A DNA stretch of 64,000 nt, from contig CAZDWJ010000003.1 in assembly GCA_964509195.1 (NCBI GenBank), positions 129,377 to 193,376 of the forward strand, written 5' to 3'. This DNA is from UBA4802 sp964509195 (GTDB taxonomy: Bacteria; Spirochaetota; UBA4802; UB4802). Numbering within the stretch: the stretch's first letter is position 1; every line of letters begins with the position of its first letter. The notes under the pieces are model-generated. The model was not told the origin of the DNA and ran no database searches. It was given only the letters and a program-made list of their open reading frames with translations. Made by a program: the position numbers and the translations under genes. Shown here in pieces: positions 1 through 8,157 of this stretch.

Positions 1-59
1 ACTACTTATATACTATTCAGCTAAATCTAGGGATGTTATTTAAAACATTCTGATATCGG

Positions 60-1685
60 CTACTTCTTAAGAACTTCAGGTAATACCGTTTTCCTCAACT
101 CTTTTTTATTAAATTTTCCCACACTTGTTTTAGGTATTTCCTTTAAGAAGACGATTTCATCAGGCAACCACCATTTGGCAACCTTTGCTTGCAAAAACTC
201 CATAATATCTTCTTTTGTTATAGAATCAGCAAATTCTAGTTTGGGGACTATACATGCCAGCGGACGTTCCTGCCATTTTTCATGAGGCATGGCAATAACA
301 GCTGCTTCAAGCACTTTGGGATGTGCCATAATTTGATTTTCAAGATCAACTGATGATATCCATTCTCCTCCACTTTTGATTAAATCTTTAGTGCGGTCTA
401 CTAGTGAGATGTAGCCTTCTTCATCTATTGTCGCGATATCACCAGTGTGTAGCCAGCCATCCTTAAACGTCTGTTTACTTCGCTCAGGGTCTTTATAATA
501 TTCACTGGCGATCCATGGGCCACGCAAACAAACTTCTCCCATTTCCTTGCCATTCCACTGCACCTCTTTTCCTGTTTCCAGATTAACCACCTTCATTTCA
601 AGTCCCAATGCTAAAATCCCTGCAGTAGTTTTAATATCAAACAATTCCTTTTCCGGTAAATTCTGCATATAACTTTTAGGAATAGCTGCTGTAGCCAGTG
701 GTGATGTCTCAGTCATTCCATATGCCTGTACAATATTGAAATTATATTTTTTTGCAAACGATTCCATCAAATAGCGTGGCATCGCTGAGCCACCTGAATA
801 CACTGCACGTATTGATGAAAAATCATGTTCCCCACCGCTTTCAAGATACTGGTGCAACATCATCCAGATTGTTGGAACACCGCAGGTAAAACTAACTTTT
901 TCCTCGGCAATAATTTTGCACAATGCCTTCATATCTAGTATTTGTCTGCCTGGCAGAACCTGTTTACATCCCAAACCCGTTGCTCCAAAAGGAGCACCCC
1001 AGGCATTTGCATGAAACATTGGAACCACATGCATTGCACAATCACTTTCATTAAGGCCCAATGTGACTCCAGCTGCATACGCATGCAGCACTAGACCACG
1101 ATGAGAATATACTACACCTTTGGGATCACCGGTTGTAGCGGATGTGTAACATATAAGTGCTGGATCGTATTCATCCCGTTCTTTTAGGAAATCGAACTCT
1201 GTGGGGAAATCCTTGATTAAATCATCATATAATATTGCAGGTGATAATTTTGTATCAGGCATTTTGCCTGTTTGCGACATGATAACATACTGTTTTACTG
1301 TCTTTAGCTGGTCTTTTACCGGCTCTAACAAAAAATATAAATCTTCATCAACAAAAATGATTTTATCTTCAGCATGATTGACAATATAAATAAGGTGCTC
1401 GTGCGATAAACGGACATTCAGCGTATGAAGCACTGCACCCATACATGGCACACCAAAATATAATTCCAGATGACGGTGATTATTCAAGGCAAATGACGCA
1501 ACACGATCACCTTTTTGAATATTAAGCGATTGAAGAGCATGAGCAAGTTGACAGCATCGCTTATACCACTGTCCATAGTTATATACAAACTTTTGGTCCG
1601 GATATACAGACACAATTTCTTTCTTTGGGAAATATTTAGCAGCCCTTTCCATAAAATTGGTGAGAAGTAAAGGATACCTCATCAT
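60..1685 (-). CDS. Fatty-acyl-CoA synthetase (AMP-binding, FadD/AlkK-like)
   Basis: 541-residue ANL-superfamily ligase that would activate a carboxylic acid (probably medium- or long-chain fatty acid) to its CoA thioester through an acyl-adenylate. Visible core motifs are the phosphate loop YTSATTGDPKG (180-190), the adenine/A5 motif QAYGMTETSP (320-329), GWLHTGD (410-416) with the hinge DRTKDLIKSGGEW, and the A10 catalytic lysine in KTSVGKF (Lys524). Length is normal for the family and no signal peptide is present. The start is the first of two tandem ATG codons, six bases after AAGGAGG. It is a monocistron reading off the left edge, with a palindrome about 200 bases upstream. Substrate chain length cannot be read from sequence. 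Confidence 0.93.
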   Translation of the reverse strand: MMRYPLLLTNFMERAAKYFPKKEIVSVYPDQKFVYNYGQWYKRCCQLAHALQSLNIQKGDRVASFALNNHRHLELYFGVPCMGAVLHTLNVRLSHEHLIYIVNHAEDKIIFVDEDLYFLLEPVKDQLKTVKQYVIMSQTGKMPDTKLSPAILYDDLIKDFPTEFDFLKERDEYDPALICYTSATTGDPKGVVYSHRGLVLHAYAAGVTLGLNESDCAMHVVPMFHANAWGAPFGATGLGCKQVLPGRQILDMKALCKIIAEEKVSFTCGVPTIWMMLHQYLESGGEHDFSSIRAVYSGGSAMPRYLMESFAKKYNFNIVQAYGMTETSPLATAAIPKSYMQNLPEKELFDIKTTAGILALGLEMKVVNLETGKEVQWNGKEMGEVCLRGPWIASEYYKDPERSKQTFKDGWLHTGDIATIDEEGYISLVDRTKDLIKSGGEWISSVDLENQIMAHPKVLEAAVIAMPHEKWQERPLACIVPKLEFADSITKEDIMEFLQAKVAKWWLPDEIVFLKEIPKTSVGKFNKKELRKTVLPEVLKK

Positions 1686-1882
1686 GGCAAACCTCCTTGA
1701 TAGTAAATATTATTAATCTCTTAGCTATGGCATAAGCGCTATGACAATTTACTAACATTTCAGCAGATTGACTTTATATTTGTTCTGCTAATTAATATAA
1801 AATTTTATTATTGTTAACATATAATATAATACTGATTATATATATTCAGGTCAATCTTTTTTTTCTTACCAACTAAAAGTAC

Positions 1883-1900
1883 AACATGAGTAAGCATGTT
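1883..1900. promoter_or_regulatory. Inverted repeat upstream of acyl-CoA ligase
   Basis: AACATG-N6-CATGTT is a perfect 6-bp-arm palindrome in the 316-base AT-rich gap between the ligase start (1685) and the next open frame. It has the size of a TetR/MarR-type operator and lies about 200 bases upstream of the ligase. No other function is visible in this gap. Operator role is inference. Confidence 0.3.
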
Positions 1901-2001
1901 AACAATTATAATTTTCTTGTATAGTATAAATTATCTTTGACGCTTTTTTAAACAAAACTTTATATTTCAAAAATGATTTATATTTTTTCAAATTTTTTAA
2001 A

Positions 2002-2586
2002 ATGTTAATAATTTATATTGTTTATCAAGAGTGCAGTATAATCACCTTTTTTTTCTCACTGGAAACACCTAAACTTAAACAACCATCAAATAAAGATTTT
2101 ATTGATGAAAAAGCAATTACCGAAGCCATGTTAGCAGCTGCAAAATATCGATTAGCATTTGGCAATATGTTACCAAAAAAAGCACTGATAATTGTAAATC
2201 GAGAGCAAATCGAAAAATTTAATCTTTCCATCTATCAGATGGGTAATGTCTATTGTATTGATATCCCGATGAATCTGATGTTTATGAATGAATCAGCAGT
2301 GATTGTATCATTTACCAATACCATCAATGATTCTGAAATCAGTAACTATCTTGCACAATTACGTAAAAAAAGAGAACAAGAAGAAAGAAAATACTGTGAA
2401 GAGCTACAGAAAAAACATGAAACTGAAAAACATACCGAAGATAAAAATAATAATGATAATCTGGATAATGATGACTATAATACATATGAAAATGATTTAG
2501 ACATTACTGATGACGAGAGCACTGATCAAGATACCAACACACAAACTAATTCAGACACCAACACTAACACTGATAATATAAAATGA
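2002..2586 (+). CDS. Hypothetical protein with low-complexity acidic tail
   Basis: 194-residue open frame that I do not recognise. Residues about 25-110 look like an ordinary folded domain; after about 115 the chain becomes Lys/Glu-rich coiled coil (QLRKKREQEERK) and then an Asp/Asn/Thr-rich tail. There is no convincing ribosome site before the first ATG and the frame runs directly into a decayed PAS-domain fragment (2585 on), so it may be the 5' remnant of a larger broken gene rather than a living one. Confidence 0.4.
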   Translation: MLIIYIVYQECSIITFFFSLETPKLKQPSNKDFIDEKAITEAMLAAAKYRLAFGNMLPKKALIIVNREQIEKFNLSIYQMGNVYCIDIPMNLMFMNESAVIVSFTNTINDSEISNYLAQLRKKREQEERKYCEELQKKHETEKHTEDKNNNDNLDNDDYNTYENDLDITDDESTDQDTNTQTNSDTNTNTDNIK

Positions 2587-2780
2587 TGATGAACTCAGAT
2601 TGCGTGCAAGCATTATTTTAGACAACATTGATGATAGTGTGTTCACCATTGACCTTTATTTTCGTATCACTTCACTGAATAATGCTGCCTACAAAATTTA
2701 AGAGCTTAAAAGCACAGATTAAGCGTTGGGCAAGCCATGCAAGAAAATAATAAATTCATTATGAGGCAAATACGTATGTT
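2585..2780 (+). pseudogene. PAS-domain remnant (broken sensor/regulator)
   Basis: Frame from 2585 reads DDELRLRASIILDNIDDSV then FTIDLYFRITSLNNAAYKI and hits TAA at 2699-2701. After a frameshift, ALGKPCKKI follows at about 2723. This is the usual PAS pattern of NtrC-type sensors (LDNI.DGVFTVD...ITS.N.AA..I...EAIGKPC). The reading-frame breaks and lack of any downstream domain show a decayed fragment. From about 2790 to 3080 no gene is visible; a 63-codon frame at 2737-2928 overlaps the remnant and looks fortuitous. Confidence 0.6.
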
Positions 2781-3083
2781 TGGAAAAGACAAAAAAGGTT
2801 CAAAAACACAAGCGGTTAAACCTGAAATGGATGCAAAACAGGTTACCAGGATTGATGATGAAAATCCTTATAGCATAGAAGATGGTTATTTAAAACTAAG
2901 CTTTGTTTTGATAAAAGATTGTAAATAAAAAAATTTATTTGACGAACATAACAGTGTTATTTAAATATCCATACTATCCAATATTTCCGATGAGTTATCC
3001 ATAACTGGTCATGTATAAACAAACGTGGAAGTACAAAACGAATTTTCAATCTGACCACAAAAATTGTGGGGAGAACCAAAAAC

Positions 3084-3117
3084 TTGAGACGAGATTCTTC
3101 GGCACTTTGTGCCTCAA
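3084..3117. repeat. REP-like nested hairpin
   Basis: TTGAG...GGCAC-TTT-GTGCC-TCAA forms nested inverted repeats just upstream of the 4Fe-4S gene, followed by AATGACAGG. The pattern (GAGATTCTTCGG...CTCAAAATGACAG) resembles the dispersed intergenic palindromes of many environmental genomes, often mobilised by Y1 REP-associated transposases such as the one at the right edge of this window. Only one copy is seen here. Confidence 0.4.
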
Positions 3118-3153
3118 AATGACAGGTTAAATTTTATTTTAGGAGGAAGTAGT

Positions 3154-4206
3154 ATGGAAGATATTTACAGAGCATTGCAAAAGCGTCTTGATATGTATTC
3201 ACTGGGCTTTCCTGAAACACAGTCAAAAATCGAAATAACAATTTTAAAAAAGCTTTTTTCTGAAGAAGATGCAAAACTTTTCTTAGAGCTATCGCCCATG
3301 CTTGAAACTGCTGAAAGCATAGCTTCACGCACCGGACGAGGGCTCAATGAATTATCAGCACATCTTGAAGATATGGTAAAACGTGGATTGCTATTTAAAA
3401 AGACAATAGATGGTATTGCAAAATACGGTGCTATACCATTCATACACGGTGTTTTTGAATTTCAGGTAAATCGATTAAGCAAAGATTTGGCCATGTTACT
3501 GGAACAATACTATGAAGAAGGCCTATCAAAAGCAGTAGCAAAAAGTACCAATATGTTTTTGCGTCCTGTTCCCGTTAATGAATCAATTGAAACTAAAAGC
3601 ACTGTTGCACCGTTTGAAGATGCGGTTGAGATTATAAAGCAGGCACCTTTGATTGCCGTTGCTGATTGTATTTGCCGTAAGGAAAAAAAGATTGTAGGCA
3701 AAGGCTGCGATAAGCCAATGGAAACATGCCTTATGTTTGGTTCCATGGCAGAATACTATATTGAAAATAATTTGGGTAGAAAGATAACTGCTGATGAGGC
3801 GATAGCAATTGTAAAAAATGCCCAAAATCATGGCATGGTAACTCAACCAGGTACTGCCCAAAATCCTGCAGGCATGTGCAGTTGCTGCGGTGATTGCTGC
3901 GCTGTGTTATTATCAATCAAACGATTTCCAAAACCTGCTGAGATGGTATTTTCTAATTTTTACGCCGAATCCAATGATAACTGTACTGCATGTGGTAGCT
4001 GTATTGATATGTGCCAGATGGATGCAATAGAAATCACTGATATTGCTCACGTAATTAAAGACCGATGTATTGGATGTGGATTGTGCATTATGGCCTGCCC
4101 CAATGAAGCGATTACACTCATAGCAAAAGGAGAAAAGAAAATCCCACCAAAAACAAGTGGCGAACAGATGATGGAGATGGCAAAGCAACGGGGGATTTTA
4201 AAGTAA
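3154..4206 (+). CDS. 4Fe-4S protein with Cys-rich domain and C-terminal ferredoxin domain
   Basis: 350-residue cytosolic iron-sulfur protein. An N-terminal winged-helix-like part (about 25-100) is followed by a Cys domain with CICR (172-175), Cys185, Cys192 and the dense CSCCGDCC motif (242-249), then two 4Fe-4S ferredoxin motifs: CTACGSC...C (277 on) and CIGCGLC...C (305 on). This arrangement is known in uncharacterised 4Fe-4S-binding proteins of strict anaerobes and is presumably electron transfer. The start at 3154 follows AGGAGGAAGTAGT; an upstream in-frame codon at 3109 lacks a ribosome site and lies in the hairpin. It stands alone, so its redox partner is unknown. Confidence 0.85.
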   Translation: MEDIYRALQKRLDMYSLGFPETQSKIEITILKKLFSEEDAKLFLELSPMLETAESIASRTGRGLNELSAHLEDMVKRGLLFKKTIDGIAKYGAIPFIHGVFEFQVNRLSKDLAMLLEQYYEEGLSKAVAKSTNMFLRPVPVNESIETKSTVAPFEDAVEIIKQAPLIAVADCICRKEKKIVGKGCDKPMETCLMFGSMAEYYIENNLGRKITADEAIAIVKNAQNHGMVTQPGTAQNPAGMCSCCGDCCAVLLSIKRFPKPAEMVFSNFYAESNDNCTACGSCIDMCQMDAIEITDIAHVIKDRCIGCGLCIMACPNEAITLIAKGEKKIPPKTSGEQMMEMAKQRGILK

Positions 4207-4280
4207 TAGCAGTGGGCTAATATTTATCCATTATCTATTTTTCATTGACACACGCAAACCTTCATGGTTTATTTTAAGGC

Positions 4281-4553
4281 ATGCAATATAAAATGGTAAA
4301 ATATGCATTACATACTATTGCTGTAGTAGTGATAGTATACGCCTCCATTGCCGCTGCAGTTCATCATCATATAACTCATCATCATGATTGTATTACATGT
4401 CACTTTCAGTACGATAATACAACAGATATACATCTACAAATTACTATTGGACAATTATACTCTATTGAATATATAAAAGTTAAAAATCAACAATATATAT
4501 CTTTAATTACCAATTATTCAACCTCTCGCTCACCTCCTATCGTACTCACATGA
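4281..4553 (+). CDS. Small secreted His-rich protein, putative metal-binding
   Basis: 90-residue protein with one N-terminal hydrophobic signal/anchor (about 5-27) followed at once by HHHITHHHDCITCHFQ, a dense cluster of His and a CxxC pair suited to Zn or Cu binding. The rest has no recognised domain. It precedes a porin and znuA/znuB-like genes, so periplasmic metal capture for that uptake system is likely (inference). No strong ribosome site is evident before the ATG. Confidence 0.55.
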   Translation: MQYKMVKYALHTIAVVVIVYASIAAAVHHHITHHHDCITCHFQYDNTTDIHLQITIGQLYSIEYIKVKNQQYISLITNYSTSRSPPIVLT

Positions 4554-4741
4554 TTCATCTATCCTTTATACCAGGCCAATTTTGATATGCGTTACAGCTG
4601 TGTGGATTTACTGGTTATTCAGTACAACAAGAGAGTATATTAGGTAGGTATTAAACTCTGCCAATCATCGCAGTATTGTAACGTAGTATGGCCGTATATA
4701 TCACTACAGCTTGAGTAATGAAACGCATTTACAATATCCTG

Positions 4742-4829
4742 ATAGTGAAACTATACTGGCAAGTGACATATAGAATGACACTACTATACGTTCCATTATC
4801 AAGCACGTGGTAGTATAGTAGTACTATAC
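4742..4829 (+). promoter_or_regulatory. Candidate operator palindromes before metal-uptake operon
   Basis: The 303-base gap 4554-4856 contains ACTATAC at 4750-4756, 4783-4789 and 4823-4829. Two copies sit in inverted repeats with a 3-base spacer: ATAGT-GAA-ACTAT at 4743-4755 and a perfect GTATAGT-AGT-ACTATAC at 4813-4829, the latter close upstream of the porin ribosome site (AAGGGGGAAT). A metalloregulator (Zur/Fur-like) site is the natural guess from context, although the sequence matches no standard Zur box. Confidence 0.45.
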
Positions 4830-4856
4830 AATTTTCAATAAAGGGGGAATCATAGT

Positions 4857-6116
4857 ATGAAGAATATACAGGTATCTTTAGTGATAATTACACTACTACT
4901 TCTTCAAAAAACAATATTGCCTTTATCAGCAAAGAATAGTAACACATCTGATCCTTTTTCGCAAGCTAAATTTGTACCTGATATAACGGTTATAGTTGAT
5001 ACAAGTTATGCATATAACTCACAGAAGGATTTTAATGAATATGAACGTCCTGGATTTATGCACCACCATGAAAAAAATGACGAACATCATGAAATTGGAT
5101 ACAATCAGAATAATTTTAATTTTAACTATGTTGAGATTTCGTTTTATTCTCAAGTTGACTCCTACTTTGATCTGTTTGCTGTAATACACGCAGTAACAGA
5201 AAGTGCTGATGTTGAAGAAGCATATTTTACCACACTACAGCTTCCTTTTGGATTAAAGATCAAAGGCGGGAAATTTTTAAGCGCAATTGGTCGTATAAAC
5301 AACCAGCATGCTCATTACTGGGATTTTAAAGATATACCGCTTGTTTATCAGGCATTCTTTGGTTCACAGCTTAATGAGATTGGTGTACAGATAAACTGGT
5401 TAGCACCACTGCCCTTTTATTTTCTCATGGGTGTAGAAATTTTAAAAGGCCAGAACGAATCAAGCTTTGGAACAAACGGATTTGAATTTGAAAGCAGTGC
5501 TCCCTATACTCCCATAGAGGATGCTGTATATCCCAATGTGTATACATCCTTTATTAAGACATCATTTGATACCGGTAAACTTACACTACTTTTAGGAGCT
5601 ACAGGTGTATACGGAACAACCCGTATTAATCATGGAATAGATACAGCAGGTGGTCATGCATTTTATGGAAACACATATATAGCAGGTGCTGACATTACAC
5701 TGCGTTATGATTTCAATTCATATCAGTACATTGCACTGCAATCCGAATATATGTACAGATACAAAAATGGGAATGTTTATGAATATGATGGAACCGCTAC
5801 TACAAAAGATGACTTCATTGCAAAACAATCAGGTCTGTACTCACAGTTTATTATACAAACGGGCAAGCTGATTCGTTTAGGATTTCGCTATGATTTGTTA
5901 GCTCACAATGACATTAATATCAACACTGATGTAAAATCAAATTTGCCTCGTTACACAACGATGCTTGAATACAATCCAACAGAATTTTCGCGGTTAAGAC
6001 TACAGTACAGCTATGACAAGAGTCTTTATAATCAAAGAGGAACTAATATGGTTAATCATCAAATTATTTTGCAATGCAATCTTTCAATTGGTGCACATGG
6101 TGCTCACAGCTTTTAA
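4857..6116 (+). CDS. Outer-membrane beta-barrel protein, putative metal channel
   Basis: 419 residues with an N-terminal signal sequence (hydrophobic about 5-25, then PLSAKNS) and a body of alternating aromatic/polar strands (for example FNFNYVEISFYSQVD, FIKTSFDTGKLTLLLGATG, YIALQSEYMYRYKNG) typical of a porin-like barrel. A His/Asp-rich stretch near residues 62-76 (MHHHEKNDEHHEIG) could bind metal. It lies 21 bases before the znuA-like gene in the same direction, so it probably passes metal to the periplasm for that ABC system. No TonB plug domain is seen. Confidence 0.7.
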   Translation: MKNIQVSLVIITLLLLQKTILPLSAKNSNTSDPFSQAKFVPDITVIVDTSYAYNSQKDFNEYERPGFMHHHEKNDEHHEIGYNQNNFNFNYVEISFYSQVDSYFDLFAVIHAVTESADVEEAYFTTLQLPFGLKIKGGKFLSAIGRINNQHAHYWDFKDIPLVYQAFFGSQLNEIGVQINWLAPLPFYFLMGVEILKGQNESSFGTNGFEFESSAPYTPIEDAVYPNVYTSFIKTSFDTGKLTLLLGATGVYGTTRINHGIDTAGGHAFYGNTYIAGADITLRYDFNSYQYIALQSEYMYRYKNGNVYEYDGTATTKDDFIAKQSGLYSQFIIQTGKLIRLGFRYDLLAHNDININTDVKSNLPRYTTMLEYNPTEFSRLRLQYSYDKSLYNQRGTNMVNHQIILQCNLSIGAHGAHSF

Positions 6117-6137
6117 CATTATCATGGAGGAAAAATT

Positions 6138-7040
6138 ATGAAAGCAAAATCTTTACTATACAGTTTTGCTGCCTTTTTAACAGTAACTATCGCCCTGACT
6201 GTAACAAATGCAGTATATGCAAAGCAATTGCGTATTGTCACCACATATAATTACATTGCCAGCATAACAACACAGATAACAGGTAACACTGCCAGTATTA
6301 CTACTCTGGCATCACCACAGTTTAATCCGCATTCTATTGTTCCAAAACCTTCNNNNNNNNNNAATGCGGATATACTTATTATAAACGGTGCACAGCTTGA
6401 AATTGGCTGGCTACCGCCATTGGTTCGTCAGGCTAATAATCCTTTAGTCCAGCCTGGAAATGCTGGATTTCTTGATCTATCACAATTTGTTGAAAAGATT
6501 CAAATCCCTACCACAGTTTCCCGTAATCAGGGAGATATACATCCAGAAGGCAATCCTCATTTTTATCTTGATCCACACAATATCCCTCTTTTAGCACAAG
6601 CAATTTACGACAGATTATGTGCACTGGCTCCTGAAAACAAATCTATATATACTGAAAACTTCAATGCTTTCAATAATAACTGGAAGCAAAAGCTGGCCAA
6701 ATGGGATACATTAATGCATAAAATGGCTGGAACTAGCATTATTGAATATCACAAGCTTTACGATTATTTTCTTGTTCGTTACAATATGAAATTAGTGGCA
6801 ACAATTGAACCATTGCCTGGAATACCACCAACAGCAAAGCATATAGCATCGTTAGAAAAAGTTATGCCCGGTGTATTATTAATATTGCAGGATGTGTATC
6901 ATCCAGATGATGCCGCAAAATATTTATCAAAGAAATATTCAAAAACAATTATTTTGTTACCCCATGATGTTGGTGCCACTAACGATGCTACTGACATCTT
7001 CACCTTATTTGATACAATTGTTGGGAGGATCTCACAATGA
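6138..7040 (+). CDS. znuA: Zinc/manganese ABC transporter substrate-binding protein (ZnuA-like), interrupted by N run
   Basis: Cluster A-I metal-binding periplasmic protein: N-terminal signal (MKAKSLLYSFAAFLTVTIAL...VYA), the metal ligand motif FNPHSIVPKP (usual NPHxYEPxPSD), GNPHFYLDP, the third histidine region around EYHKLYDYF, and a C-terminal Asp-containing LPHDVGATNDA. A run of 10 N (6353-6362) removes codons between PKPS and NADILIINGAQLE; homologues normally have about six residues there, so the gap is probably a fixed-size placeholder. It overlaps the permease gene by ATGA. Metal specificity (Zn or Mn) is not certain. Confidence 0.85.
   Translation: MKAKSLLYSFAAFLTVTIALTVTNAVYAKQLRIVTTYNYIASITTQITGNTASITTLASPQFNPHSIVPKPXXXXNADILIINGAQLEIGWLPPLVRQANNPLVQPGNAGFLDLSQFVEKIQIPTTVSRNQGDIHPEGNPHFYLDPHNIPLLAQAIYDRLCALAPENKSIYTENFNAFNNNWKQKLAKWDTLMHKMAGTSIIEYHKLYDYFLVRYNMKLVATIEPLPGIPPTAKHIASLEKVMPGVLLILQDVYHPDDAAKYLSKKYSKTIILLPHDVGATNDATDIFTLFDTIVGRISQ
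6353..6362. other. Assembly gap (10 N)
   Basis: Ten undetermined bases inside the znuA-like gene. The frame happens to continue across it, but the family alignment suggests a few more codons are missing than 10 bases allow. Confidence 0.99.
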
Positions 7041-7786
7041 TCGATATTCTGTTCTCTACTCTTTTGTTATCGATAGTTCTTGTTGGAATTCATTCCTATT
7101 TTGGCCTTGAGGTAATAAAACGAGGGATCATATTTACCGACTTGGCAATAGGGCAGATGGCTGCATTTGGTGCAGCTATCTCCCTGCTTTTGTTTGATGG
7201 AATGTATATTTATATCATTTCGCTTTCTTTTGCTATTACTGCAGCAATAGCAATTGCCTATTCTACACATACATCATCATATCCTGAAGCTTTTATTGGC
7301 CTTCTATATGCCTTTTCACTGTCTGCAGTGTACATTGCATTAAGTAAAACATATCATGGCATGGAAGAATTCCAGCGTCTTCTTGCCAGCGATATTCTTT
7401 TTACCCCTTTACCAAGAATACTTGAAACTGCAATCATCTATTCTGGCATTGGAATTGCACTATTTGCATTAGAAAGAAAGATAAAAAATAATACCATAAA
7501 AAATATTCTTTTTTTTGTACTGTTTGCTCTGACTGTAACCAGCTCTGTTAAATTGGCAGGCGTACTTATAGTGTTTGCTCTATTACTTTCACCTTCAATG
7601 ATAGCACTCTCACTCCATTCAAGATATCCTCTTATTGTAGCGTGGATTGCAGGCACTGTTATTAACATCGTTGCAATATGTGTATCATATACACTTGACT
7701 TGCCAACTGGATATACGTTAGTAGCAATACATACATTGTGCGCAATGACTGCAAGCCTGGCAGAAAAAAAACATAACGCAATCTGA
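7037..7786 (+). CDS. znuB: Metal ABC transporter permease (ZnuB-like)
   Basis: 249-residue integral membrane protein with about seven to eight hydrophobic segments; ABC-3 family features include GIHSYFGLEVIKRGIIFTDLAIGQMAAFG near the N-terminus and the SSVKLAGVLIVFALLLSPS segment. It would form the inner-membrane pore for the ZnuA-delivered ion. Start overlaps the znuA stop (ATGA), showing translational coupling. No ABC ATPase gene follows: 7787-7963 is empty and the next frame is a PIN remnant, so the ATPase must be encoded elsewhere. Confidence 0.88.
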   Translation: MIDILFSTLLLSIVLVGIHSYFGLEVIKRGIIFTDLAIGQMAAFGAAISLLLFDGMYIYIISLSFAITAAIAIAYSTHTSSYPEAFIGLLYAFSLSAVYIALSKTYHGMEEFQRLLASDILFTPLPRILETAIIYSGIGIALFALERKIKNNTIKNILFFVLFALTVTSSVKLAGVLIVFALLLSPSMIALSLHSRYPLIVAWIAGTVINIVAICVSYTLDLPTGYTLVAIHTLCAMTASLAEKKHNAI

Positions 7787-7963
7787 TTTTGACACCAGTG
7801 GACGTCTCTTTACAAGCCAGTAGTATTTTTTGTTATTCATATCATACAATATTTTTTAATGAATAATCCTTATAATTTTAAATTGACGTTTCTATAAAAA
7901 TAACATTAAAAGAATTACATAATATTATAAGCAAAATTTAAAAAAGATTTTCATTTTTTCACA

Positions 7964-8155
7964 ATGATAGCTATTAACGAATTAAAACTCACAATTGGCA
8001 AACAAATGATTATAAAACATAAATTAATAACACTGGATGCAATACAATGTGCTACAGTGGTGGCAATTAAATATTCCATTAATTATTTTGTAAGTTGCGA
8101 TAATAAACTGATTGTAGCAGCAAAAAAAATTAAAGTTAAAATCCCTTGTAAGTAA
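7964..8155 (+). pseudogene. PIN-domain (VapC-type toxin) C-terminal remnant
   Basis: 63-codon frame with ITLDAIQCATVVAIK, YFVSCDNKLIVAAKKIKVK, matching the C-terminal half of PIN ribonucleases (LDAIHLATA...F.T.D..L..AA...G..V). The catalytic acidic N-terminal half is missing and no antitoxin precedes it, so this is a truncated toxin gene. Confidence 0.6.
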
Positions 8156-8157
8156 AT

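Noticed and set aside
2303..2500. Open frames overlapping the 2002-2586 gene
   Set aside because: Composition is the out-of-frame reading of an A/T-rich repeat tail; no ribosome site.
2737..2928. 63-codon plus-strand frame as a gene
   Set aside because: It overlaps the decayed PAS remnant in another frame and lacks a ribosome site.
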